A stretch of DNA of 38,169 bases from an uncultured Sphingobacteriales bacterium (GTDB lineage: Bacteria > Bacteroidota > Bacteroidia > Chitinophagales > Chitinophagaceae), in contig CAMLFX010000023.1 of assembly GCA_946479435.1 (NCBI GenBank), positions 1 through 38,169 of the forward strand. Reading direction: 5' to 3'. Under the pieces are notes generated by a model that saw only the letters and a program-made list of their open reading frames with translations, did not search any database and was not told the DNA's origin. The translations under genes and the position numbers were made by a program. How positions within the stretch are numbered: the stretch's first letter is position 1; each line of letters opens with the position of its first letter. Below are positions 17,762 through 25,127 of this stretch, one piece after another.

Positions 17762-18745
17762 ATGGCGTTAAATACACAGCAGTATTTACATAAAATAAAC
17801 GCTGAAAACTTTAATTCTATTGCGCTCGGTCTGTTTAAAACACAGTACCATGATAATGCTATTTACCGGGGCTTTGTTGATGCGCTTAAGATTAATATTT
17901 CCCGGGTAAAGGAAATAACGCATATACCATTTTTACCAATTTCATTTTTTAAAACGCACAAGGTGGTAACAGGGAGTATGGGGCAACCTGCTCTTCTGTT
18001 TGAAAGCAGCGGTACCACCGGCGATATTCCCAGCCGCCATTTTGTGGCAGATGAATTTATTTATGAGCAAAGTCTCTTAGACGGTTTCAGGCAGTTTTAT
18101 GGCAATCCTGAAGATTATACTATACTGGCTTTGCTGCCATCTTACCTGGAGCGTAAAAACGCATCATTGGTACACATGGCCAAAGTGCTGATGCGTGAAA
18201 GCAAGCATGCTGCAAATGGTTTCTACCTGGATGAATGGGATCATTTGTACGAAACTATTCTATCGCTTGAAGCGGCAGGTCAAAAAATACTATTGCTGGG
18301 TGTCACTTTTGCCTTGCTCGATTTTGCCGACGCACACTCCATGCAGTTGAAGCATACAGTTGTAATGGAAACGGGTGGTATGAAGGGTAGAAAAGAAGAA
18401 TGGACACGCCAGCAGGTACATGAATTTCTAAAACAACGATGGCAGCTAACTGATGTACATTCTGAATACGGCATGACTGAACTACTGTCACAAGCCTATG
18501 CCAGGACCGATGGTATTTTTCATGCTACCCGCACATTTAAGGCTTTAGTAAGAGATATGAACGATCCACTAGATGTGAAAGCTTCCGGCCTAGGTTGTTT
18601 GAATATTATCGACCTCGCCAATATACATTCTTGCTCATTTATTGCTACCGATGACATAGGCAGGTTGAATGCTGACGGCAGCTTTGAAGTATTGGGCAGG
18701 GTGGACCATGCTGCGCTACGTGGCTGTAGTTTGATGGTTGTTTGA
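17762..18745 (+). CDS. LuxE-like acyl-protein synthetase / acyltransferase
   Basis: This 327-residue protein (from the ATG at 17762; a GTG lies four codons upstream) matches the acyl-protein synthetase LuxE family. The ATP/AMP-binding signature SSGTTG is at residues 82-87. EYGMTELLSQAY and the C-terminal IATDDIGRLNADGSFEVLGR are adenylate-forming-enzyme hallmarks. LuxE activates a fatty acid as acyl-AMP and holds it on a Cys for reduction by LuxC. No luxC, luxD or luciferase gene is nearby, so it is an orphan; it could activate an acyl group for another acceptor. It is divergent from a lipoprotein gene and is followed 16 bp later by the tRNA-Leu promoter. Confidence 0.82.
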   Translation: MALNTQQYLHKINAENFNSIALGLFKTQYHDNAIYRGFVDALKINISRVKEITHIPFLPISFFKTHKVVTGSMGQPALLFESSGTTGDIPSRHFVADEFIYEQSLLDGFRQFYGNPEDYTILALLPSYLERKNASLVHMAKVLMRESKHAANGFYLDEWDHLYETILSLEAAGQKILLLGVTFALLDFADAHSMQLKHTVVMETGGMKGRKEEWTRQQVHEFLKQRWQLTDVHSEYGMTELLSQAYARTDGIFHATRTFKALVRDMNDPLDVKASGLGCLNIIDLANIHSCSFIATDDIGRLNADGSFEVLGRVDHAALRGCSLMVV

Positions 18746-18761
18746 AAAAAATAAAAAGTAG

Positions 18762-18792
18762 TTGTTAGTTAACAACCAGGCTATTATCTTTG
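18762..18792 (+). promoter_or_regulatory. Bacteroidota-type sigma-ABfr promoter of tRNA-Leu
   Basis: TTG (18762-18764) is followed after 20 bases by TATCTTTG (18785-18792), matching the Bacteroidota -33/-7 consensus TTG-N19/20-TAnnTTTG. A 7-bp inverted repeat GTTGTTA/TAACAAC (18761-18767 with 18770-18776) overlaps the -33 element. The start of transcription should fall near 18799, about 20 bases before the tRNA. Confidence 0.82.
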
Positions 18793-18819
18793 CAGCCCTA
18801 AGTTCTTAAAGAAGCAGAT

Positions 18820-18903
18820 GCCCAGGTGGCGAAATTGGTAGACGCACTGTGTTCAGGTCGCAGCGTTCGCAAGGATGTGCTGGTTCGAATCCAGTCCTGG
18901 GCA
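18820..18903 (+). tRNA. tRNA-Leu (CAG)
   Basis: This is an 84-nt class-II tRNA. The acceptor stem GCCCAGG (18820-18826) pairs with CCTGGGC (18896-18902), with discriminator A at 18903. The anticodon stem CTGTG/CGCAG encloses TTCAGGT, giving anticodon CAG. A long variable arm (GCGTTCGCAAGGATGTGC region) fits leucine. A typical promoter precedes it and an intrinsic terminator follows. Confidence 0.96.
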
Positions 18904-18914
18904 CGATCTCTTTT

Positions 18915-18946
18915 AAACCCGCTCAATTTGAGCGGGTTTTGTTTTT
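18915..18946 (+). terminator. Intrinsic terminator after tRNA-Leu
   Basis: AAACCCGCTC (18915-18924) and GAGCGGGTTT (18930-18939) form a perfect 10-bp stem with a 5-nt loop, followed by TTTTGTTTTT-like sequence. An A-rich flank on the left means it could also stop transcription of the minus-strand DUF3606 gene ending at 18954. Confidence 0.9.
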
Positions 18947-18953
18947 GGGGAAC

Positions 18954-19133
18954 TTATCTTTTCTTATTGATCGCATTACGTACATCGTCTGCGTTCACAC
19001 CTATACGATGTACAATTTCCCTCAGTTCGTCAGCACTTACATTCAATGTTTCCGACCAATATCTTAGCTCGTGTTCTTCATTCACATTTATCCGTGAACG
19101 GTCTTGTGGCCCTTTTTTACTTAAATCATCCAT
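18954..19133 (-). CDS. DUF3606 small protein
   Basis: Reading the minus strand from the ATG at 19133 gives a 59-residue protein beginning MDDLSKKGPQDRSRIN. It continues with ELRYWSETLNVSADELREIV and ends VNADDVRNAINKKR. This matches the small DUF3606 family: conserved GPQDR-x-RIN, then R-x-W and a helical VSxxxLxxxVxxVG segment. It is strongly charged, helical and cytosolic, with no known function. It is below the usual length cut-off for gene callers. It is isolated, lying tail-to-tail with tRNA-Leu and sharing its terminator. An imperfect inverted repeat (GGTATATTGTT/AACAATACC, 19134-19162) lies immediately upstream of its start. Confidence 0.88.
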   Translation of the reverse strand: MDDLSKKGPQDRSRINVNEEHELRYWSETLNVSADELREIVHRIGVNADDVRNAINKKR

Positions 19134-19318
19134 GGTATATTGTTTTAATGGTTAACAATACCAGGAATGCAAAAAGAATATGCCAACTATGTATGTATGC
19201 GTTTTTTCTGGAAATTCAGTATTCGGTTGATGCCAAATTAATCGGTTACCCAAGTGCATTGCAACAGTGGAGGCAATGATGGCATGCAATTTTTGCAGCC
19301 CATACAAAGCAGTTTACC

Positions 19319-19549
19319 ATGAAAATTCTATTCTTTTTTACAATTACATGTATGTTAATTAGTTGCGGGAGTGGTGATGTAGGAGAAGGGTATCATTCCA
19401 CAGATACTTCAGAACTCAACCAGAAAGCAAAAAATGTATTAAATAATACTACACCGGTAAATGACGATACAATTGGCAGGGCAGCGGAACAACCATACGT
19501 GATGGGTAGGAATAGCCTCAATACAACTACAGATAGTACGATAAAGTAA
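19319..19549 (+). CDS. Small putative lipoprotein
   Basis: The 76-residue product begins MKILFFFTITCMLISCGSG, a short lipoprotein signal peptide with lipobox LISC (Cys16). The mature 60 residues are polar, low in hydrophobics and rich in Asn, Thr and Asp, and probably disordered. No family is recognised. The gene stands alone between the DUF3606 gene and another lipoprotein gene 68 bp downstream. A TTTTTGCAGCCC sequence 24 bases upstream resembles the -7 region of local promoters but lacks a proper -33 element. Confidence 0.65.
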   Translation: MKILFFFTITCMLISCGSGDVGEGYHSTDTSELNQKAKNVLNNTTPVNDDTIGRAAEQPYVMGRNSLNTTTDSTIK

Positions 19550-19569
19550 AGGATAATATTGAGTACGTG

Positions 19570-19599
19570 TTGTGTTAGATGGATGATATTTATAATTTG
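19570..19599 (+). promoter_or_regulatory. Promoter with overlapping palindrome
   Basis: TTG (19570-19572), 19 bases, then ATAATTTG (19592-19599) approximates the Bacteroidota promoter consensus, with TA replaced by AT. A 10-bp inverted repeat (19594-19603 with 19608-19617, one G-T pair, loop TCAA) runs from the -7 box to the base before the ATG at 19618. It could be an operator or a leader hairpin. Confidence 0.55.
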
Positions 19600-19617
19600 T
19601 GCTTCAAAGCATAAATT

Positions 19618-20118
19618 ATGAAATACCTTTTCTTATCATCTTTATTGTTTATTTATCTTACTTCTTGCAAAGTAGTACGGGTAGAAGGAACACCTTCTGT
19701 AAAAGTCATTAATAGCAGCAGTGATGCAATACCTGTAATAATGGGCAATGTTCCTGATGTGCAAAAAGTTGCTATAGTTTCGTCTGTTCCTCCAACAGAG
19801 AAAAAAGGCAAACCGTTTGTAAAAACATCTAATAACGATAAGGCGCTTGAATTAGCGCCGTCACATGGACATTATTTAATTGTAGATTATTTATCAGCGG
19901 GTATCCCATCTGAAAGTCTGCCTAAATTAACTATCAAAACAGAAGGATTCAATGTCGATCTGCCGCTGCAGGTAAGGGGTGGTGGCTATTACACTTATGC
20001 AGAAAGGGTACAGTACATTGTATTGGAAGGGCAGAAACTAACTATATCTACAACTAGAGTAGGTATGGGCGACAGAGCAAATATTTATGTTGCCGGCAAC
20101 GAAATGGTATCGGATTAA
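19618..20118 (+). CDS. Putative lipoprotein of unknown function
   Basis: This 166-residue protein has a lipoprotein signal peptide (MKYLFLSSLLFIYLTSC, Cys17). The mature part is mostly predicted beta strand. VRVEGTPSVKVINSSSDAIPV leads into a domain ending with VQYIVLEGQKLTISTTRVGMGD. No known family is recognised. The gene has its own probable promoter with a palindrome at 19592-19617. It is convergent with the deaminase gene, with a single base between the stop codons. Confidence 0.72.
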   Translation: MKYLFLSSLLFIYLTSCKVVRVEGTPSVKVINSSSDAIPVIMGNVPDVQKVAIVSSVPPTEKKGKPFVKTSNNDKALELAPSHGHYLIVDYLSAGIPSESLPKLTIKTEGFNVDLPLQVRGGGYYTYAERVQYIVLEGQKLTISTTRVGMGDRANIYVAGNEMVSD

Positions 20119-20119
20119 T

Positions 20120-20665
20120 TTACAAGTTACTTTTCTGGCGCTCATACTCCGGGTGCTTTTTGAATAAATGATCTTGCAAAGTATCAGGGGTAGCAATTTG
20201 TTTGCTCCACTGATACTTTTGCCTTTTTTTCCATTGTTGCCACCAATGCTTCAATGATTTAGGTTTGATAATTACCACATTCCTTATATCATATTGAATG
20301 ATCGCGCCCTGGCACATATCACAGGGTTCCCAGGTAGTTATTAACTGCAGTTTATCTCTATCTAGTTTTGCAAATGAATCTACGCCCATTTGCCGCACCA
20401 TATTTGCCATAGCATTTATCTCGGCATGTCCGGTTATATTATTATGTATAGCTACATCATTGCGGCCACTTGCTATTATATTGTTATTATATACTAGTAA
20501 TGCAGCTATAGGTATATCCCCTGTAGCTAGCGCTGAATCTCCTAGTTGCCGCAATAAATTGGTTTGTGTACTAGTTAACTCGTAGCTACTGTTTTTGATA
20601 TACCATTTATTGCTTGCAAGCAATGCTGCAACTAATAATAGTAATATAACAACAGTCGTGCGCAT
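20120..20665 (-). CDS. Membrane-anchored or exported CMP/dCMP-type zinc deaminase
   Basis: The zinc-deaminase motifs are clear: GHAEINAM (His80, catalytic Glu82) and WEPCDMC (Cys115, Cys118), numbered from the ATG at 20665. That start is preferred over the one 12 codons upstream. It gives the TAATG one-base overlap with the methyltransferase gene seen elsewhere in the window and places the hydrophobic segment (TVVILLLLVAALLA, 4-17) at the N-terminus. The 181-residue protein most resembles guanine/cytosine deaminase and TadA-like enzymes. A membrane anchor or signal peptide is unusual for this family, so a periplasmic role is possible. It is the last gene of the export operon. The substrate is unknown. 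Confidence 0.78.
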   Translation of the reverse strand: MRTTVVILLLLVAALLASNKWYIKNSSYELTSTQTNLLRQLGDSALATGDIPIAALLVYNNNIIASGRNDVAIHNNITGHAEINAMANMVRQMGVDSFAKLDRDKLQLITTWEPCDMCQGAIIQYDIRNVVIIKPKSLKHWWQQWKKRQKYQWSKQIATPDTLQDHLFKKHPEYERQKSNL

Positions 20666-21480
20666 TATTTCTTTTGCATAGTTATCAGGTAGTGGTCGCA
20701 CGTATGGTTGAAAGGGTATTTATCCCAAATCATATTATCAATACGTTCCAATGTTTTAAATAATCTTGGGTGGCGCTCAATAAAGAATTCTATAAAGGGT
20801 GGCGGTACTGCAATTGCTAGCCCTTTTAAACTTACTAAATTATACCCCTTACCCATAGTGCGTATTACTTTACCGGGGTTATGATAATAACAATCGAAGT
20901 ACACCCCTTCCAAATGTGCTGAAGTGCCATTGCGCTTAAACCTGCGAAACGCTGTTTTAAAATAGCCTTTGAATACAGTTATAAGTTCCCAGGGGCATAT
21001 AGTTGGCATTATTGCAAAACTAAAATAGCCACCGGGGTTTAGCAGATTATCTACATCGTGCAAAACCTTCTCAAGATTATTGGTACAGTTAAGTCCACCG
21101 AAATTGGAAAATACGTAATCAAACTTATTGCCTTCCAGTTGTTCCAGGTTATTGAACGATACTCTTTGCGCTGCAAGGTTTTGCTGCAACCCAAGCGTAT
21201 CTATTTTTTGGTTTAGTTTTTCAAGCATACCAGGTGCATTGTCTGTGGCCAATACATTAAAGCCCTTCTTGGCAAAAAAAACAGAATCGATGCCCGTACC
21301 ACAATTAAGTTCCAGCATTTTACTGCCGGGCTTTATATGTTGTAGTACTTCATTGCGCACACGGTTGCGCATCCAAAGCGTTATGCCATTGTTCTCATAT
21401 ACATCATCAAATATGGGCGACTGTCTTGAGAAGGCTTCGCTAACGGTTTGCTCTTGTGTTATTTTATCTGCCAAGGTCAT
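20665..21480 (-). CDS. Class I SAM-dependent methyltransferase
   Basis: The 271-residue cytosolic enzyme has motif I LELNCGTGID (56-65) for SAM binding, Asp80 at the end of strand 2 (VLATDNAPGM) and FDYVFSNFGGLNC as motif IV. The C-terminal part, with CYYHNPGKVIRTMGKGYNLVSLKGL, is typical of small-molecule O/C/N-methyltransferases. It starts 3 bp after the radical SAM gene and overlaps the deaminase by one base, so the three are co-expressed. In this operon it may methylate a sugar or lipid carrier intermediate (inference). Confidence 0.88.
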   Translation of the reverse strand: MTLADKITQEQTVSEAFSRQSPIFDDVYENNGITLWMRNRVRNEVLQHIKPGSKMLELNCGTGIDSVFFAKKGFNVLATDNAPGMLEKLNQKIDTLGLQQNLAAQRVSFNNLEQLEGNKFDYVFSNFGGLNCTNNLEKVLHDVDNLLNPGGYFSFAIMPTICPWELITVFKGYFKTAFRRFKRNGTSAHLEGVYFDCYYHNPGKVIRTMGKGYNLVSLKGLAIAVPPPFIEFFIERHPRLFKTLERIDNMIWDKYPFNHTCDHYLITMQKK

Positions 21481-21483
21481 ATC

Positions 21484-22932
21484 TTAACTTTTGCTCAGTA
21501 TTATTTTTTGCCAGTGCTCCTGTAATACATAATAAGGTAGCTTAGCCATTGTTTTTATAGTGTTGGTGGTAGCAACGAAAGGCTGCTTGATACCATTCTT
21601 TATTCTTTGTATAGCCCTCAGCGTTCTGAAGTATGAGTGCACATATTTGTGTAGTTGTTTATAAAAAGACGGTTCGTATGTATTACGGAACATTAATGCC
21701 AGTTCATCTGAATCCGTCCAGTTTGCTTTTTCTTTCAGTTGGGTGCTTACCATATCGTAAAACTTCGTTCCGGGTAATGGGTACGATACCGATACACCTA
21801 TTTCGTCGGGCATCAGCCTTTGTATCATGCGCAACGTGCTTTGGATATCTTGTTTTGTTTCACCTAAGTAACCAAACTGCAGGAAGAAGGCAACCTGTAT
21901 ATTATGCCTCTTTAGCTGATATGTAGCATCTGCAATTTGCTCTATGGTGATTCCTTTGTCCATAGCATCAAGTATGGTTTGCGACCCGCTTTCCGCACCC
22001 ATCCATACCGTTTCACAACCGGCCTCCGCCAATGGTTCAATCTGCTCATCTTTCAGTAAGAGGTCGGCACGCGATTGTATCTTGAAACGGAGTTTTAATC
22101 CGTTCTCTTTCAATAAGGCTGCAAATTGTTTTGCCCAGCCGGGTTTCAGCCCAAAAATGTCATCACAAAACCAAACATGGTCAAAGCCATATTGTTGCTT
22201 TAGTACAACTAATTCGTTCACTACCTGCTGCGGGCTACGTGCGTTATACCTGTTGCCGTATATAGGCTTTGCACACCAGTTGCATTTATAAGGACAACCA
22301 CGTGTAGTACTCATGTTTATTGAAAAATACCCCGTACTATTTAGCCATGCCTGTTTGTAGCGCGCCATGTCAACAAGGTCCCAGGCGGGTAGCGGCAACT
22401 TATCCAGTTCTGTTAGTACCTTGCGTGCCATGGTTTTCACTACGCGGTTTTCTGTAAGGTAAACTAAACCGGCTATGGTGCTCATATCTGTCTGCTTAGC
22501 CTCAATAGCTTGGGTAAGCTCAAGTAATGTTTGTTCCCCTTCACCCATTATTATATAATCAGCGCCATTGTTCAGGTACTCAAAATAATGGTCAGTAGCG
22601 TCCGATGAAGATACGGCAACCACGCACCCTGCTTCTTTTGCCATCCTGCTCATCTCAAATGCTGCCTCACGCATATTGGTAAGGCACATTTTGGTCAGGT
22701 AATTAAAGCCATCATCATATATTACCAGCATGTCGGGCCTGTAAGCTTTCAGCACGTCGTTAAGGCTATCAGGTTTGTCAAGGAACATCACATCATGCAG
22801 GTCCACATCTATACCATTGGCGCGTAGCATACTTGCCGCATATAGTGTGCCTAGTGGTGCATAGGGTTGCATCTGGCGCCATTGTTTGGGGTCAAACTTT
22901 AAAAAATAAGAATGTGTTAATAATACGCGCAT
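21484..22932 (-). CDS. B12-binding-type radical SAM enzyme
   Basis: This 482-residue protein has an N-terminal Rossmann-like B12-binding fold (MRVLLTHSYF to about residue 145, including MGEGEQTLLEL). The radical SAM core carries the canonical CX3CX2C motif RGCPYKCNWC (Cys213, Cys217, Cys220), which binds a 4Fe-4S cluster. GAESGSQTILDAMDKG and LQFGYLGET match the rest of the B12/radical SAM barrel. The DxHxxG signature of base-off cobalamin binding is not seen. Such enzymes methylate or rearrange unactivated carbons. It is flanked by a nucleotidyltransferase gene (19 bp) and a methyltransferase gene (3 bp). Substrate unknown; a sugar or lipid modification fits the operon. Confidence 0.88.
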   Translation of the reverse strand: MRVLLTHSYFLKFDPKQWRQMQPYAPLGTLYAASMLRANGIDVDLHDVMFLDKPDSLNDVLKAYRPDMLVIYDDGFNYLTKMCLTNMREAAFEMSRMAKEAGCVVAVSSSDATDHYFEYLNNGADYIIMGEGEQTLLELTQAIEAKQTDMSTIAGLVYLTENRVVKTMARKVLTELDKLPLPAWDLVDMARYKQAWLNSTGYFSINMSTTRGCPYKCNWCAKPIYGNRYNARSPQQVVNELVVLKQQYGFDHVWFCDDIFGLKPGWAKQFAALLKENGLKLRFKIQSRADLLLKDEQIEPLAEAGCETVWMGAESGSQTILDAMDKGITIEQIADATYQLKRHNIQVAFFLQFGYLGETKQDIQSTLRMIQRLMPDEIGVSVSYPLPGTKFYDMVSTQLKEKANWTDSDELALMFRNTYEPSFYKQLHKYVHSYFRTLRAIQRIKNGIKQPFVATTNTIKTMAKLPYYVLQEHWQKIILSKS

Positions 22933-22951
22933 GTTTTCTTTCTTCTTCTTA

Positions 22952-23869
22952 TTATAAAAGTTTCAGGTTCACTCTTTCCGATAAATGTTTCAGCACCCGT
23001 TTTTGGTAATTGGCCGGGTGATTCTTTGAAATATGTAAGGTTGTTTTAAAAGCCACGTTATAATCGTTAACAGGATAGTTGCGTTTATACCATTTGGCTT
23101 TCCACCTGATATCTGTTAGTCTCATCAGCATCTGGTTCAATGTATTGCCAATCCTCAATACATTTATAAAAGACTCTATCGCTTTCTTCACTACATGCTT
23201 CCTGTCGTTTATTTGATGCTGCTTTGTTACTGCATTGGGCAAATATTGTATTGTCCATTTATTAGCATGTATCAGGTTATGGTAATATTCGGCGCCAAAA
23301 ATTGGAATAAGTGTTGCTAACTCTACGGCTGTATATCTATTCTTATCCTCTATTTCTATTTTTTCCGTATCTATAAAATAATTCATGCAGTATTTGTCCT
23401 GCGTACGCGTAAGGAAGGTGAACTTTTTAAAAATGTGCAGCAATGTTCTGCATATCCACAACCTGTTTTTTGCCGTTATGATAAAGAAATCAAAATCGCT
23501 GTCATCCTGCGCATATCCTTTCGATAAAGAGCCTGACAGGCCAACAAATCTTACGAATGGAAATTTGTAAATAATAGCAGCAGATCTTCTTGCCTCATCT
23601 TGTTTTATAGTGGCCAGTTTATTGCCCTTTACTCTGTTTAATACCAGCGATTTGATATCAGCTTCTATACTATAATATCCGTTGAAGGTATATACTCTTT
23701 TTTTGGTCAATAGGTTGCTAAGTGCATACTCAATTGTCTTCCTGCTTGCTAAGCTGGGGAAGTTTGCGTGTATCTCGGCAACAGTTAAAGGGTAATGAAA
23801 TAACAGGTAGTAATGAAGTACATCCAGTACTTCATCCTGCAACTGCGTATGTAATTCTTTTAGCTCCAT
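22952..23869 (-). CDS. Winged-helix / minimal nucleotidyltransferase domain protein
   Basis: The 305-residue protein has an N-terminal winged-helix-like region (PLTVAEIHANFPSLASRK to VYTFNGYYSI, about 28-68). A polymerase-beta-type nucleotidyltransferase core follows, with GLSGSLSKGYAQ (110-121) and the metal-binding pair D125-F-D127. The third acidic residue is not certain. The remainder is helical and basic. Family members transfer nucleotides to small molecules, RNA or proteins. Two bases after its stop codon, on the opposite side, lies the start region of the ligase-like gene, so it is fully embedded in the operon. A similar wHTH-NTase of known function is not recalled, so the role is left open. 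Confidence 0.78.
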   Translation of the reverse strand: MELKELHTQLQDEVLDVLHYYLLFHYPLTVAEIHANFPSLASRKTIEYALSNLLTKKRVYTFNGYYSIEADIKSLVLNRVKGNKLATIKQDEARRSAAIIYKFPFVRFVGLSGSLSKGYAQDDSDFDFFIITAKNRLWICRTLLHIFKKFTFLTRTQDKYCMNYFIDTEKIEIEDKNRYTAVELATLIPIFGAEYYHNLIHANKWTIQYLPNAVTKQHQINDRKHVVKKAIESFINVLRIGNTLNQMLMRLTDIRWKAKWYKRNYPVNDYNVAFKTTLHISKNHPANYQKRVLKHLSERVNLKLL

Positions 23870-23870
23870 A

Positions 23871-25127
23871 TTACACTGCGGGTTTAAGCATGTCAGGGTT
23901 AGCGTATCTTATTTTCTTTGTTTTTACAAATTCGGGGAATACAGGCAAGAAGACCATTATCCAAACCATATATTCAGCAATATTGGTAATGTAGCTACCT
24001 GTAAACTGGTAAATGAATACAAAGAGGAATAACCACATACGGTACGGGTTGCTGCTTACTTTAGTTACATAGAACAAGGTTATTTGCAGCAGTAATCTTA
24101 GCGCAAGACCTATGTACCCAAAATAAACTATTGTTTCGGCGCATGCATTAGGTATACGCACCACTTCAGGTATATGCAGGTATTGGTAGTATTGAATAAT
24201 AATGTTTCTGCCATCAAGTTTCAGCTGGCCCGGCCCAATACCCCATAGGCTGCTTTTGTGGGCTATTATTTTATCGGCAAGTATGAATGCCTCATACGTA
24301 CGGCCCCTGGCTGAGGTATCCGCCCCGGTAAAAATATTATGAATTCTTAGGTAGAATGGATTGTTTGGGTATATGACAAACAACAGTAGTAATACCACGC
24401 CTATACCAATTGTGGCGCCGGTAAAAAATTGCATTCTTCTTTTGGTGTTAAAAACTCTGCCCGAATAATATAAGACTATTATTAATCCGGTTATTAGCAG
24501 GCACGCTATCACGCCCATAGAAAAAGAAAGTACCATTGGAATGCACACCATAAGTGCAGTTGGCAGCATATTCTTCGTTTTAAAGAACAGCATTCTGGCA
24601 AAAAAATAAATGCTTATAGGGGCTAGCCAAAAACTATAATGGGATGCTTCTGCGGTAAACAATTTTAATCTTGGAATATTTTCTATACCTCTCGATATAG
24701 GTACCATATACCAGACAGCGGGTTTTAAAAATGGTATGTATAATAATGGAATGCTGGCGATAGCCAATAAAAAGTTGAGGATAACTATACTGCGGAAAAT
24801 ATAATCCCAATTTATTTCAGGGTCATTGAAATACATTGTTGCTACCAGCGTAAAACAAATAATACTTGCCAGCATCGCCAGCGATACCAGGTAGTACGAA
24901 ATATTCACTCCATGTACAATGTGTATGATCATGTATATAAGCAATGGCAGCATAACAATACCAGCTGTATTAAGTTGCTGCTGTCTGTACAGAAGGAATA
25001 TCCATACTGGCGTCAATAGAAGGGTATAGGTAAGCCCTTGCGGCAATGCAAAAGAATTAGCGAAGAAGACGAGCATGGCTACAAACCATACCCATGTGTT
25101 TTTTATGCTTTGGGTGCGGCCTTCCAT
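23871..25127 (-). CDS. O-antigen ligase/polymerase-like membrane protein
   Basis: This 418-residue protein has about 11-12 hydrophobic segments. A large periplasmic loop contains FTAEASHYSFWLAP (157-170), TSARGRTYEA (271-280) and GIGPGQ (296-301). This is the pattern of the Wzy_C/O-antigen ligase family, where the Arg-rich stretch and the glycine turn contact undecaprenyl-PP-glycan. It is therefore a candidate polymerase or ligase acting in the periplasmic leaflet. It overlaps the flippase gene by 25 bp and ends one base before the nucleotidyltransferase gene. Whether it polymerises or ligates cannot be told from sequence. Confidence 0.82.
   Translation of the reverse strand: MEGRTQSIKNTWVWFVAMLVFFANSFALPQGLTYTLLLTPVWIFLLYRQQQLNTAGIVMLPLLIYMIIHIVHGVNISYYLVSLAMLASIICFTLVATMYFNDPEINWDYIFRSIVILNFLLAIASIPLLYIPFLKPAVWYMVPISRGIENIPRLKLFTAEASHYSFWLAPISIYFFARMLFFKTKNMLPTALMVCIPMVLSFSMGVIACLLITGLIIVLYYSGRVFNTKRRMQFFTGATIGIGVVLLLLFVIYPNNPFYLRIHNIFTGADTSARGRTYEAFILADKIIAHKSSLWGIGPGQLKLDGRNIIIQYYQYLHIPEVVRIPNACAETIVYFGYIGLALRLLLQITLFYVTKVSSNPYRMWLFLFVFIYQFTGSYITNIAEYMVWIMVFLPVFPEFVKTKKIRYANPDMLKPAV

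Noticed and set aside
1..18903. Genomic island bounded by tRNA genes
   Set aside because: No integrase gene and no direct repeat of a tRNA 3' end was seen; only the universal T-arm sequence is shared.
18826..19155. Open reading frame beginning MAKLVDALCSGRS over tRNA-Leu
   Set aside because: It is a translation of the tRNA itself and its terminator; this is a common false gene call.
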